A DNA stretch of 64,000 nucleotides from positions 591,470-655,469 of the forward strand of contig NW_004191750.1 in NCBI RefSeq assembly GCF_000330505.1, given 5' to 3'. Shown one piece after another: positions 9,001 through 18,181 of this stretch. The position numbers and the translations under genes are program-made. The DNA comes from Entamoeba invadens IP1. Lineage: Eukaryota > Evosea > Mastigamoebida > Endamoebidae. The notes under the pieces are model-generated. The model was not told the origin of the DNA and did no database searches. It saw only the letters and a list, made by a program, of their open reading frames with translations. Position 1 is the first letter of the stretch. Every line of letters starts with the position of its first letter.

Positions 9001-11054
9001 ACTTCAAAAATTCATCTCATTATTGTAACAATTACAAAGATGAAAATTGTACAACACAACACACAAAAGGTTGTACAAGGTGCAAAGACTCTTTTTATTA
9101 TAATTCATCAACTGAACAATGTGATGTATGTGATACAAATTGTTTGACCTGTTATAACAAGGCAGACTTCTGTACTTCATGTGAAGATGGGTATTATTTG
9201 AGTGAAAATAAGTGTATTTTGAATACAATTTTGAAAGAAAAATGTGATACTCTTTCGGTGAATGGTCGTGGGTGTTACTCGTGCAAATCTGGCTATTATA
9301 GAGAAAAGTTGGACTGTGAGCCATGCTCGATTTCTTGTTCCACTTGTATAAATGGGTTAAACTGCATACAATGTAATACATCCAATTATCAGATAGACAC
9401 GGGTGAGTGTGTTTCAAGAAGTTCGTTGATTGGTTGTGGAGTAGACGTGACATCTGTTGGTTGTACACAATGTGCTGATGGATATTATTTAGTACGTGGT
9501 AATCAATGTGCAAAGTGTTTTACAACGTGTACAACGTGTGAGAGTCAAGACGTGTGCCATTCATGTGTTGAAAGTTACATACTAATTAAAGGCACATGTG
9601 TCCACTTTGAAAGTGTTGAAAAGTGTCTTCATAGTTCAAACTCCAAATGTGATAAATGCACATTTTGGAGAAGTCCAAGTAATGATGGATCATATTGTGT
9701 GTATCATATCAAGTGGTGGTTATTGTTAGTGTTGATTCTCTTCATCATAACAGTTTCCATTTTTATTATATTTGTTGTATACAAAGTGAGCAATTTAATC
9801 ATGAAAAAGCGGCACATCAAAGAGCTCAAAAAGAACATTCATATTAACAAAATCAAACGACTTGACATCGATTTGATATTACTTAAAGGTGGAGTTTGTG
9901 TAGATAAAAATGTTGTCGATTTCACAGATGAAAGTGGACCGATTCCAGTCGGTGTGGAAACAGTGCAATTCTTGAATGTCGGCAACACCACTTCCAAGTC
10001 GATGAAAATACAAATAACAACAGCAAATTCGACCGAGAAACTGAAGATGAGAGTCGAGCCGCCAATTGTTTGTATTCGTAAAGGCGAAATATGTGAGTTT
10101 AAAATATGCATAACTCCTCAATTTACAACAAATTTGGACAACGAACACATTGCCATTATCACATACAGTATGAAAACAGATTTGGAAACAGTCAACTCAA
10201 TTCCAATCAAAGCAGAAACACAAGCGTCTTATCGACTCGACCCAGAAGACATTATTGATGGGAAAAAGATCGGGGAAGGTGCATTTGGTATTGTGTTGAA
10301 AGGGTTTTATAGGGGGAATGTTGTAGCTCTTAAAAAGTTAAAGCAGAGGATCTACTGCATTGATAATGATGAATTTGACAATGAACTGAACATGCTTGAA
10401 AAGTTTAATTCCGACTACGTCATTCATTACTATGGGGCTGTGATCGTTCCCAACAAAGTGTGTGTTGTCACTGAATTCGCAGAATTTGGGGGATTTGGTG
10501 ACGTCATGAAAAAACATAAAAGCGACTTTCTTTGCGATAAAATGCGAGTGAAGATCATGTTGGACGCCTCAAGAGGAATTGAGTATTTACACAACAATGG
10601 CGTGTTACATAGAGACATCAAACCAGACAATATTTTAGTTGTTTCTTTAGAAGAAGACATAACAGTTAATGGGAAGCTCACTGATTTTGGATCATCAAGA
10701 AACTTTAATATGTTGATCACTAATATGACATTCACAAAAGGAATCGGCACACCAAAATATATGGCTCCTGAGATGATTGGAAAGAAGAGGTATAATATGC
10801 AGACGGACATATACTCATTTGCTGTCACAATGTATGAGACTTTTGGGTGGTGTAATATCTATACAGAAGCTCAATTCAAATTTCCATGGAACGTCGTCGA
10901 TTTTGTATTGAAAGGGAACAGAGAATCTAAGCCGGATGGAATGAAGGTGGAGATGTATTCGCTTATTGAAGATTGTTGGAAACAGGATCAAGAAGATAGA
11001 CTCAAAATATCCGAAGTTGTTGCGCGGCTTCAAGCTATGTATGATTTGTTTTAG
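6045..11054 (+). CDS. transmembrane receptor-like protein kinase (TMK family)
   Basis: A 1669-residue single-pass kinase. A short hydrophobic N-terminus (MNVIWVFVLC) can act as a signal peptide. Residues 40-800 are Ser/Thr/Asn-rich with recurring short strands of the form SSLVVQNT or GSITLSGN, suggesting a repetitive beta-helix-like ectodomain. Residues 820-1215 are Cys-rich with many CxxC units, as in Entamoeba TMKs. One membrane segment lies near residues 1223-1247. The cytosolic kinase starts near residue 1405 with the glycine loop IGEGAFG, and has VALKKLK with the ATP-binding Lys, HRDIKPDN (Asp near 1524), DFG near 1547 and GTPKYMAPE. All catalytic residues are present, so it should be active. 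Such kinases sense surface ligands or food in Entamoeba. The ligand is unknown. Confidence 0.88.
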   Translation: MNVIWVFVLCEHFAQTTHTLKSIDSLNPLSDDSSSSFDFSESTNFANTSSSETPTTEKCGDFYGQIVGVTGASVIQVDCQITRVALSNNFSLTFANGVELEVSETIDLIDNSVLTVYSSVLDVTKGVTLIDTSSFFLLDNSTIMCCDFELKEYAELVVEDSTLTVENSFSTYTAGSITLSGNTTLYSGTFNILQDSSLVVQNTPYIQPTKSFNIAGISFLSTGSPTYTINPTTSSKVFNIHSKCIFSIEDDSLIQCDNFAVFETASGSLSGNVKVLPKSNFQVYNSAELVLKNTVSVITKTLYVFNNGNLVVQDNSSILCSSNFKASDSAFIQIMGNAVISFVSTTFTKAPVIEMYNSSVFKATQQFTPTEQTFVTMYNHSSIQTLYVNLKGDAQLIMNDNSSIVSSSNIRTYDQSILEIRDSTHITCKGYFQVQQSAKLIMFNYSILNIKNHLLLTDDGVLELKDETKMTTPIMNLKANGLIVLSGKSVLNITTLINGLEYSEIEVTEQSILVTPYFNLTNSKISLASQKLFASVNVGYFMSTNGSVFSEGNSYFEVDTFNVTLNLLQNVNRDVFTYPLFDVQNVEQINISTIESSSDFDIITSHTIITTTIPSGTHLLQDGKLLRYGNSEMIYCHMKFNTIRDDAYEEPHCPCYGVNCTLVPNSDFSEVFINDNNTFVNLQSTTTTQLVFGENVDDAHVKISNQLTIKFSSDFSNQSVDIINSTFNATQTSFTIGEYKMSIKSLNVKDVVVYLHGKVNPKKIQIEQSTIPMLFMSDNGFLVEINETSKVFLIVYYNNGQLEFHKETIPYCEKGYILENNLCQKDVNCKMSNGESCVKCYDGYKAEKKRRCYVPDNHCQLEFDNNCKLCSPNDTYVNNSWSCDKKVSNYKTKDNNKIITCLSGFYLTISGCSKCNELEPNCKYCDNEKCTVCDDKYEFNSTLNCVLKECYSTEPVQKDENGKCDLKQEQCKRIVNGICVECTTGHFKNSSHYCNNYKDENCTTQHTKGCTRCKDSFYYNSSTEQCDVCDTNCLTCYNKADFCTSCEDGYYLSENKCILNTILKEKCDTLSVNGRGCYSCKSGYYREKLDCEPCSISCSTCINGLNCIQCNTSNYQIDTGECVSRSSLIGCGVDVTSVGCTQCADGYYLVRGNQCAKCFTTCTTCESQDVCHSCVESYILIKGTCVHFESVEKCLHSSNSKCDKCTFWRSPSNDGSYCVYHIKWWLLLVLILFIITVSIFIIFVVYKVSNLIMKKRHIKELKKNIHINKIKRLDIDLILLKGGVCVDKNVVDFTDESGPIPVGVETVQFLNVGNTTSKSMKIQITTANSTEKLKMRVEPPIVCIRKGEICEFKICITPQFTTNLDNEHIAIITYSMKTDLETVNSIPIKAETQASYRLDPEDIIDGKKIGEGAFGIVLKGFYRGNVVALKKLKQRIYCIDNDEFDNELNMLEKFNSDYVIHYYGAVIVPNKVCVVTEFAEFGGFGDVMKKHKSDFLCDKMRVKIMLDASRGIEYLHNNGVLHRDIKPDNILVVSLEEDITVNGKLTDFGSSRNFNMLITNMTFTKGIGTPKYMAPEMIGKKRYNMQTDIYSFAVTMYETFGWCNIYTEAQFKFPWNVVDFVLKGNRESKPDGMKVEMYSLIEDCWKQDQEDRLKISEVVARLQAMYDLF

Positions 11055-11339
11055 TGTACTTATTTTATTATTATATTAATTACTGTATTATAATTTTAAA
11101 ATATAGTATTAAATAGTATAGTATAAATAATAAAATATATATTTTACAATATTCTATTGGATCAAATATTATGCTATAAATAATCTATATTTATTTAAAT
11201 AATAATCTAATCAAAACATTGAAATTAAATTACAATCAAATAATAAAGTTGATAACTTTATAATTATAAGGTATTTATTAACTATATATTTACAATATTT
11301 AAACCATAATATTTCTTGCTGTGAATTTGAACAAAAGAT

Positions 11340-12716
11340 TTAATTAAGTGTTAAATCGTTGGGTTTAAGAGTAAGCATTGCGCTAAGGATTTTGTCCAAA
11401 TTGTTGAGTTCTGCTTTATGTTGTAAAAAGTATTGGATTGTATTGAATATATCTTTCAAACGGGTTTCATCCGACTCTCCAACATCAAATTGGTAACCCT
11501 CGAGCGTTTTAATAATTGCACAAGCCGAATTCGAATCGTTATGAAGGACGAACTTTTTAATTTCCGTCAACATACAAACAACGACTTTGTTCACCGACTC
11601 TTCGCCAATGTTGTTATTAATCGGGATTTCCTTCTGATACACACATACTGCTTGTCCTCCAGCCATATTTGTATAATATAACATTGCTTGAACTCTTACA
11701 AATTCTCTTTGTTTCAATTCGTCTGACAGTATCCTACACTTCACTGGGATGTTTATTCCTTTAACAATGTCACTCAATTGCGCACTGTTTTCGACCACTT
11801 CGACATAACGCGGTACAACCATATACACTTTGCCATCGTGTCCGTATTTCTCTGCTTTGATTGCGCCTTGCACAACACTGTTAACATTTTCTTTGTTAAT
11901 CGACCTGTAAGTTCCATTGCATTGTTTCACCATTGGTTCGTATTGAATCGTAAAAGGCTCGCAATCTTCAAATGAAAACACGTTGATAGACACTTTATTG
12001 TCCACTGCAAGTTTCCTGACCTTGTTGATGTTATTCGAGTTCATCTCAATTCCTCTGTTCGACTGCCCATCAGTACAAAAGATTATGGAACTGTTGGAAT
12101 ATGCTTTCGCGATGACTACTGATATAAGCATCCCCATTAATCCCGCGGTCGATCCACGCGGTGTTAAACTATCAACCGACTTCTTTAAATATTCTTCAGA
12201 CTCTTTTATTGGTTTAAGTACAGAGTTTGCACTGGCCACATTAACAACTTCATCATACCCGAGCATCGAGTCAACAAATACAGGCGGTTTTGACCCGTCT
12301 CCATATATTCGACAATTCGACTCAAACTCTACTAAACACACACGGACGTTTGGTCTTGTCTTCCGCAAATTATCAATTTGCGAGTCGATCATATATCTCA
12401 TCATGTTGAGTCTGTCTCCTTCCATGGTACCTGAACAGTCAATACAGAAAACAACGGCGGAGTCTTGTGTTTGTGCCACTTCTTGTTCGTATAAGTACAC
12501 GCCATCTTCATGTAGGGCCACTGGTGCTATATTGTGTTGTTGTTCGCAGATGGGACACAACGACTTTGTTGTGAGTAAAGCACCACACTTTTGACATTGA
12601 GGGAATACATTAATTTTGGAGTCTTGAAACCCAATGCAATCTGTTGGGATTTCAAATTCGACATCTACGTGTTTGTCGTTTTGAATCGCTAACAAATTTT
12701 TCGTGGTCGACTCCAT
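11340..12716 (-). CDS. von Willebrand factor A domain protein with zinc-ribbon-like N-terminus
   Basis: 458 residues. Residues 41-57 contain two CxxC pairs (CQKC and CPIC), a likely zinc ribbon. A VWA domain follows from about residue 86, with the MIDAS sequence DCSGT at 93-97 (the usual form is DxSxS) and a second conserved strand ending in FCTDG. The C-terminal 200 residues have no recognised domain. There is no signal peptide or membrane segment, so it is probably cytosolic. The organisation recalls Sec23/24-like trunk proteins and other cytosolic VWA proteins, but I cannot assign a partner or pathway. Confidence 0.65.
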   Translation of the reverse strand: MESTTKNLLAIQNDKHVDVEFEIPTDCIGFQDSKINVFPQCQKCGALLTTKSLCPICEQQHNIAPVALHEDGVYLYEQEVAQTQDSAVVFCIDCSGTMEGDRLNMMRYMIDSQIDNLRKTRPNVRVCLVEFESNCRIYGDGSKPPVFVDSMLGYDEVVNVASANSVLKPIKESEEYLKKSVDSLTPRGSTAGLMGMLISVVIAKAYSNSSIIFCTDGQSNRGIEMNSNNINKVRKLAVDNKVSINVFSFEDCEPFTIQYEPMVKQCNGTYRSINKENVNSVVQGAIKAEKYGHDGKVYMVVPRYVEVVENSAQLSDIVKGINIPVKCRILSDELKQREFVRVQAMLYYTNMAGGQAVCVYQKEIPINNNIGEESVNKVVVCMLTEIKKFVLHNDSNSACAIIKTLEGYQFDVGESDETRLKDIFNTIQYFLQHKAELNNLDKILSAMLTLKPNDLTLN

Positions 12717-12846
12717 TCTCTGCTATTTTTTAGATAACAATTTTTAGTTGTTTATGGGAAATTAGAGTCATTCAAATGATTTTTTTATTTGGATTCGTGT
12801 TTTAATATATCGAAATTAAAATCAAAATAGAAAAATGAATTACATG

Positions 12847-13665
12847 TTAGTTGCACTTAAGTGCAATGACTTTATCACACTTCAAATGGTCTGAAAACGC
12901 TCGGCCAGTTAACGGATTTTTACTGCTATTGGCGGCTAAGTAATAGTCTTTGAAACACAAGTTGAAGTTGATGTCTCCACTTTTCCTCACCCAAAAGGCT
13001 GAGAAACATGAAAGGAAAAGTGGACTTCTGTCATCGTGCAGTGTAAAAGATTTGTCTTCACAAGCCATGCACTTTGGCGAACGAAAAAGGAATGAAGGAG
13101 ACTCCCATTTGTTCTTTTGCCCCACTAAAAAGAAGTTGTGAGAGGTCACATTCAAAACTGAATTTACAGAAGAAGTTGGGATAACATCTTCTTGGTAAAA
13201 CCCAAAGATATCTTGTTGTTTTGTTACAAACAAGAATATCATTTTTGAATGACAAGCAACTTTGTTTCTGAAATCTCTTGGATCAAATCCATCAAAAGAA
13301 GAATAAAAGATAAGTTCAAGATTTGTACTGTTTGTGTTTTGAGTCAAAAGTTGAGTGTACTCAGCTTCTTTTGTTTCAAAAGGCTGTTCAATTTGAATTT
13401 CCGAATTAGTTGGTAATATGTGGTTCGTTTTAATTTTTGGACTAAGTCCATTTGTTTTAGACTTTTTGAACAAATTATGAGTTGGTGTCAATAACTGGTC
13501 CGAACGTGAATGGATCAGTTTCATCTTTTTCATTGTTCTTGGTGTTGGTGGTTGTGGTGTCAAAGAGAGTTTAACTTCTTTCTCAACTGAAACATCGTAA
13601 CTCAAGTAATCAATTTTTTGGGCTAATTGATTTGTTCGCACTTTAGTTGCAGAGATGTTTCCCAT
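12847..13665 (-). CDS. TLDc-like domain protein, possibly N-myristoylated
   Basis: 272 residues. It is clearly paralogous to the protein at 43294-44160. Shared features are an MGN start, a basic Ser/Thr-rich N-terminal half, a segment with F-S/D-x-FD, a middle IFGFYQ block, a late CFSAFW block, and NPLTG with a CDKVIALKC-type ending. The C-terminal half resembles the TLDc fold (FGFY in place of FGAF), a family linked to oxidative-stress resistance and V-ATPase regulation. Gly2 with Ser5 makes N-myristoylation possible but not certain. No catalytic residues are known for this family. Confidence 0.6.
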   Translation of the reverse strand: MGNISATKVRTNQLAQKIDYLSYDVSVEKEVKLSLTPQPPTPRTMKKMKLIHSRSDQLLTPTHNLFKKSKTNGLSPKIKTNHILPTNSEIQIEQPFETKEAEYTQLLTQNTNSTNLELIFYSSFDGFDPRDFRNKVACHSKMIFLFVTKQQDIFGFYQEDVIPTSSVNSVLNVTSHNFFLVGQKNKWESPSFLFRSPKCMACEDKSFTLHDDRSPLFLSCFSAFWVRKSGDINFNLCFKDYYLAANSSKNPLTGRAFSDHLKCDKVIALKCN

Positions 13666-15109
13666 TGAGTAACGAATGAGTAAACATAATTTAGAGGGTT
13701 TAAATTCTCCTCCATTTTTCGTGTGTGTGATTTGAAAATAACCAAACCCATTTTTGGAATGTAATTTCTCAACTAATATAGAGTCTTTTGTGCCGTCTGC
13801 TTATTTTATTATGAATTACTCTGATTTAAAATAGTGAAACAACAAATAAAAGATAAGTGCTAAACTGTTGTATTGAGTCAATCTAAAGAGCAATTGGTTA
13901 GATTTTATGTTTTAAAATCAAAAGGTTAAATAATATAGGAATTTTAAATGAAAAACTTTAAAAACATTTTTAAAATCAAATATTTTCAGGATGATTGAAT
14001 TTGAAATGTTAATTATTGGTAATGACTTAAGCATCGAAACCAAACTGAAATCAATTACAAACGATAAATGAATTACGCGTCAAATTTATTGAATAGCAAA
14101 GAAATTAATTAATTTAGTAAAAATATGATTTAAGTCTGTTTTATTCCATAACTTACTATAATAATTAATATTAAGTTTTATTTTGTTATCAAAAATTATA
14201 GTATAATCAGTTATTATCAAACTATATTATTATTTAAAGTTTGTATAACTTTGTTGTAAAAATAAAAGAAGAATGCGGGTTAAGAAAAACAGTTGTTTTG
14301 GTACTTAATGAATACCGCAACAAATGGGATTATTTAATAATGTATCATTCAGAAGAGTAGTTTAGGCAGAACAAAGTAATCGCAACTACATTTTATGGTA
14401 TTATATGGAAAACAAATGTTTGGGGAAGTATGATCTCAAAACTTCGATTTATTAATTTTATTTATATAAATTTATATAATAATAATATAAAAACCAATTA
14501 TTATAAATAGTATTAGTTATCGATAAAAGTGTTTAGTTTTTGGGAAAGAGAAAAGTTATAATCCAAATAAAGTTCACATAAAAATCTGTGAGCAGAAAAA
14601 CCAGAAACAACTAAATTTATTCATAAACTTTGTTTTTTTCTGTTTAGGGTTGTCTCATTTTCAACCAAATAACAGACAAACCACGCCTTTTATAACCACT
14701 TATTCATTAAAAACTAATAAATTACAAACCCTTTTATGAAAAATAATGTCCATATTTAGTCTTTTTCTGTCCTTTGTTTTAATTTTTAATCATTTTTCTA
14801 TTTGTAACTTTTTAATAATATTATAACTACAAATTTACAATTTTTGATAATATTTATTAAATATTATTCATTAAATTATTTATTAAATAATAGCTTAAAA
14901 CTCTTTTTTTTATCATTAATAATATATTTTATAATTATAGTTTTTACTAAACGGAAATGAACCTTCGTTAGTTTAAAATAATAATATCAGTGATTGTTAG
15001 TTAAAAAAAAATAAACTAATATATACTATATTTTAATTAAGTTAGAGAATTAAACAAAGAAATTAATTTTGAACTGTATTCCAAAAACCTCAAAGTGATG
15101 GAGAGAGTG
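13666..15109. other. AT-rich intergenic region
   Basis: About 1.4 kb between a leftward gene and the RFC gene. I see no coding frame, tRNA or clear terminal inverted repeats. It is composed largely of A/T runs with a few short, more mixed stretches near 14270-14420. Confidence 0.5.
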
Positions 15110-16164
15110 ATGAAACTGATGAACAAATACCAACCGCGGAATTTCCAAATGTTGACACACCAAAGCGCGAACAATGAGTTGTTAATGAATATGGTTTGTT
15201 TACTATTAATAAAACTAAAGAAGTAACACCCAATAGTATTAATTAACAGACACGAGGAGACAACCCTCCTCACATATTAATCCATGGCTCCAGCGGGTCG
15301 GGGAGATACACGCGTGTGTTACTTTTCCTTCGCGAAATATATGGCAACGACGTTTTAAACATCAGTGAGGAAAGGTATAAAGTTGAGTTAGACAACGGCA
15401 ACGAAATTGAAATCACCGTGCGGTCGTCATTACACCACGTTGAGTTTAACCCGTCCGTCTTTGGACTTCGCGACCGTCTTGTTCTTCAGTGGCTGATCGA
15501 TCAAACCAAAGTTGGTCCACTCAAAAAGACGTTAGTGATCCCACAAGCAGACAAACTGACCCGTGACGCGCAGTTTGCAATTCGTCGCGCGATGGAAACG
15601 GGAAGTTGGCGGTACATCTTTATCACTGAAAACGTGTCTTCTGTGATGCGGCCGCTCCGCTCGCGATTTCTCGACATTCGCGTGGAGTCTCCGACACAAC
15701 CGGAGTTAATAGCCTTACTCAAATACATTCGAGCAACAGAGAATTTCGAAGTGTCTGATTCTCGCATAGAGTCGATTGTGAATGCAAACGTTGGCAACTT
15801 TCGAACCTCTTTAATGTCCTTTTTTGTCTACACTGTCGCCAATTACGAGACAAAACCCGTGTGGAAGACCACATGTGAAGAGATCATCCGAACAATAGTT
15901 CTTTCTCAATCCGTCGATTTAATCTCCAATTTCATCCGCCCCAAACTCTCACAGTTGATCGATTTAGGTATTCACCCTTCCTTAGTATTACAGCACCTCT
16001 TCCGGTTGTGTATGTCTTCTAACATCGATGACTTATACAAATTGGGTGTTATCGGGATCATTTCTAAATTCGACAAAACTCTTACCCTTGGCAGAAACCC
16101 TTGGATTCACGTCGAAAACTGTATCACCGCGTTGATGACCTTATTCTCCGCATTGAAACAATAA
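15110..16164 (+). CDS. replication factor C small subunit (Rfc5/RFC3-like), two exons
   Basis: Clamp-loader subunit that helps place PCNA on primed DNA in the nucleus. Exon 1 (15110-15193) encodes the RFC-box start with KYQPRNF, and exon 2 is 15250-16164, giving 332 residues. The phosphate loop region reads HGSSGSGRYT at residues 40-49, with Arg in place of the Walker A Lys. The Walker B segment reads VIPQADKL without an Asp-Glu pair. The SRC-type motif is LRSRF. The blocks ITVRSSLHHVEFNP and DAQFAIRRAMET match the human RFC3/yeast Rfc5 type, whose ATP site is degenerate in yeast. ATG 15098 or 15119 are alternative starts in the same frame. Confidence 0.85.
15194..15249 (+). other. spliceosomal intron in the RFC gene
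   Basis: A 56-nt intron starting GTTTGTTT (the Entamoeba 5' splice consensus) and ending AACAG, phase 0. Removing it joins the KYQP RFC-box exon to the P-loop exon in frame. Without splicing, the second exon runs back to a TAA at 15244. Confidence 0.85.
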
Positions 16165-16294
16165 TTTGTATGAGTATTTCTTTGTGTTTGATTGGTGCTA
16201 GAGTCTATTGGTTTCATGTAGAGTGCTAACAAACAGTATTGAACGATCAATTAGTCCAAACAAAATGTGACATACGGACCACCTAGTGATCATT

Positions 16295-17326
16295 TTATAT
16301 CATTTTCCACGCAAAGCAAAACAAGAACACAGCCAATGAGAAGATTAGGGCAACCCCCAAACTTACCATGGCACTCCCATACGTCTCAACAATGGAATAC
16401 AGGCCCGTCCTTTTCAAGAAATCGTCAACATCGCCCTGGTACTCTTTCACTTGATACTTCTCGTCCAATGCATTGACTGTATGTTGTAACCATGTGTTAT
16501 ACTCATCAACAAATACATGTCTAACATTTTTATACACGTAAAGAATAAAGCGCGCAATGGAACGTAACACATACACCGCAAATTTGGAAATGTCGTTCCA
16601 AAGGTCGTGTAAGACTTTCACAATTGTTGGAACTAATTGATTCTCTTCATGGGTAATTGATGGTTTAACGTCTTGTGGCTTTTCTTGTGGTATTTCTTGA
16701 ATCACTTCTTCCTCTTTTTCTTGTGGAGTTGGTATTGTAATTGGGATCGGTTCTTCAATATGAGTGTGTGGTATCTCGACTGGAACATCGTGATGGTCAT
16801 CCACTTGGATTTCCAAATGGTCATCTGGCATTTGGTGGTCATCGATGAATTCCGCCGTTTCATTTTCTATAGTACCAATAACTTCGTCTTCTTTCACCTG
16901 TTCGTTTGGTTTGGGGATATCGTCTAAGTTATCAACCTTTGGAGTAACTATTTTAGTTTCACTCCACCAAGTCTTAAGAGACCCAATTAATGTCGAAGTC
17001 TTGTTTGCAACAAAGTTGTATGAAGTCTTCACGACTTCTGTTGACTTAGTTGCAGTATAGACGACGGCATCCTTAGCCCCTTCGCCAAGAGTACTTACAC
17101 CACTTTTTATGAATTGTAAGACTTGACTTTCGGGACTCTCTTGTGTGTCGATTATGTTAGGAATTTCATTGTGTGGAAGTGGTGAAGGTAAACCCTCTGG
17201 TTTGATTAAGATTTGATTCTCATTATTCATATTGTTCATCATTGTTCCCACCGGCTGTACTGAAAACATGGTAACAAATGTCGATAGTAATACAGCAGTA
17301 GTTGCCCATATACTATTAAGTTGCAT
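16295..17326 (-). CDS. membrane protein with acidic/proline-rich linker, unknown function
   Basis: 343 residues that I do not recognise. A hydrophobic N-terminal segment (residues 5-27) could be a signal peptide or anchor. Residues 140-225 are rich in Glu, Pro, His and Asp (repeated DDH and IPxP elements). There is an amphipathic or hydrophobic stretch near 245-270, and a strongly hydrophobic segment (about 315-340) ends six residues from the C-terminus. This looks like a tail-anchored or two-pass membrane protein. No enzyme motif is visible. The start is the first ATG of the frame. Confidence 0.6.
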   Translation of the reverse strand: MQLNSIWATTAVLLSTFVTMFSVQPVGTMMNNMNNENQILIKPEGLPSPLPHNEIPNIIDTQESPESQVLQFIKSGVSTLGEGAKDAVVYTATKSTEVVKTSYNFVANKTSTLIGSLKTWWSETKIVTPKVDNLDDIPKPNEQVKEDEVIGTIENETAEFIDDHQMPDDHLEIQVDDHHDVPVEIPHTHIEEPIPITIPTPQEKEEEVIQEIPQEKPQDVKPSITHEENQLVPTIVKVLHDLWNDISKFAVYVLRSIARFILYVYKNVRHVFVDEYNTWLQHTVNALDEKYQVKEYQGDVDDFLKRTGLYSIVETYGSAMVSLGVALIFSLAVFLFCFAWKMI

Positions 17327-17848
17327 TGTATTTTGATTTGTAGTTTGTCATTTGTTTTGTTGTAGGGTTATTCTTTTCTCTTTTTCCTTTTACTGAAAAA
17401 AAGATAAAAAACATGAACTTATTTTGAAGAAAATTAAAAATCGTATTTAAACCAATTATATATGGTTTATTATAGTTCATTTTTTGGTTTATTTTAAAAT
17501 GTAATTTTTAATTACTATTTTAATTTTTATTTTTTATTACTTTAAAAAGTAATTAATATTAACTAATTTTATTAATAATAATAAAGAAAAATAAATTTTT
17601 TTGTCTTTTCTTTATTTGTTATTTTATTTAATTAGTATTAATAATATTTTTTAATTAGTTTACCATATTATCTAAAAACAATTATAGTATTTTGATATTT
17701 GAATTAAACTATATTAAAGTCACGTGTTTTTGTAAAAAACAATTGAAATGTTATATATAACATTTAAATATTTCTATTGTTTTATTGAAATTCCAAATAA
17801 AAAACATCAAGTAAAAACAAAAAACAAGAGTACAGTCTGTCTTTTTAA
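17327..17848. other. AT-rich intergenic region
   Basis: Long A/T tracts downstream of a possible divergent promoter. No gene is seen. It ends at the TTAA that forms the left target duplication of the MITE. Confidence 0.5.
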
Positions 17849-18032
17849 CGTTATCTGGTCTCAAACGTTATCTGGTGCCTTTTGGACCATAATAAATGGA
17901 ATAATTCGGGGAGCAGTCCCAAAAATCCATCCCAATTGTTTCGGGTTTTTTCACGCTTTACCTAATGCCCGATGTTTAGACAAAAATGAAGCTATTTTTT
18001 GTCCACCAGATAACGTTTGAGACCAGATAACG
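17849..18032. mobile_element. 184-bp MITE with 29-bp inverted repeats and TTAA target site
   Basis: Perfect 29-bp terminal inverted repeats occupy 17849-17877 and 18004-18032. Each repeat contains two direct copies of CGTTATCTGG separated by seven bases. TTAA flanks both ends (17845-17848 and 18033-18036), the target duplication of piggyBac elements. Imperfect complementarity continues a few bases outside the TTAA, so the boundary could be slightly wider. It encodes nothing and lies about 150 bp upstream of the gene at 18182. Confidence 0.8.
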
Positions 18033-18181
18033 TTAAAAGACTGACTCTAGTTTTATGGGTAACTGAGTGAATCTAATTTAACGAACAAAATGAGACACTT
18101 TTTTATAATAAAAGTCAATCTTCAACATATTATTTTTCATACGAAAAATGTACAACAAACAAAACGAACTGAAAATATATA

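Noticed and set aside
15037..15273. 78-codon minus-strand frame before the RFC gene
   Set aside because: It lies opposite the RFC first exon and its intron, whose protein sequence and splice sites are convincing.
17748..18020. 90-codon frame across the TTAA MITE
   Set aside because: It spans low-complexity DNA and both terminal repeats of the element, with no coding character.
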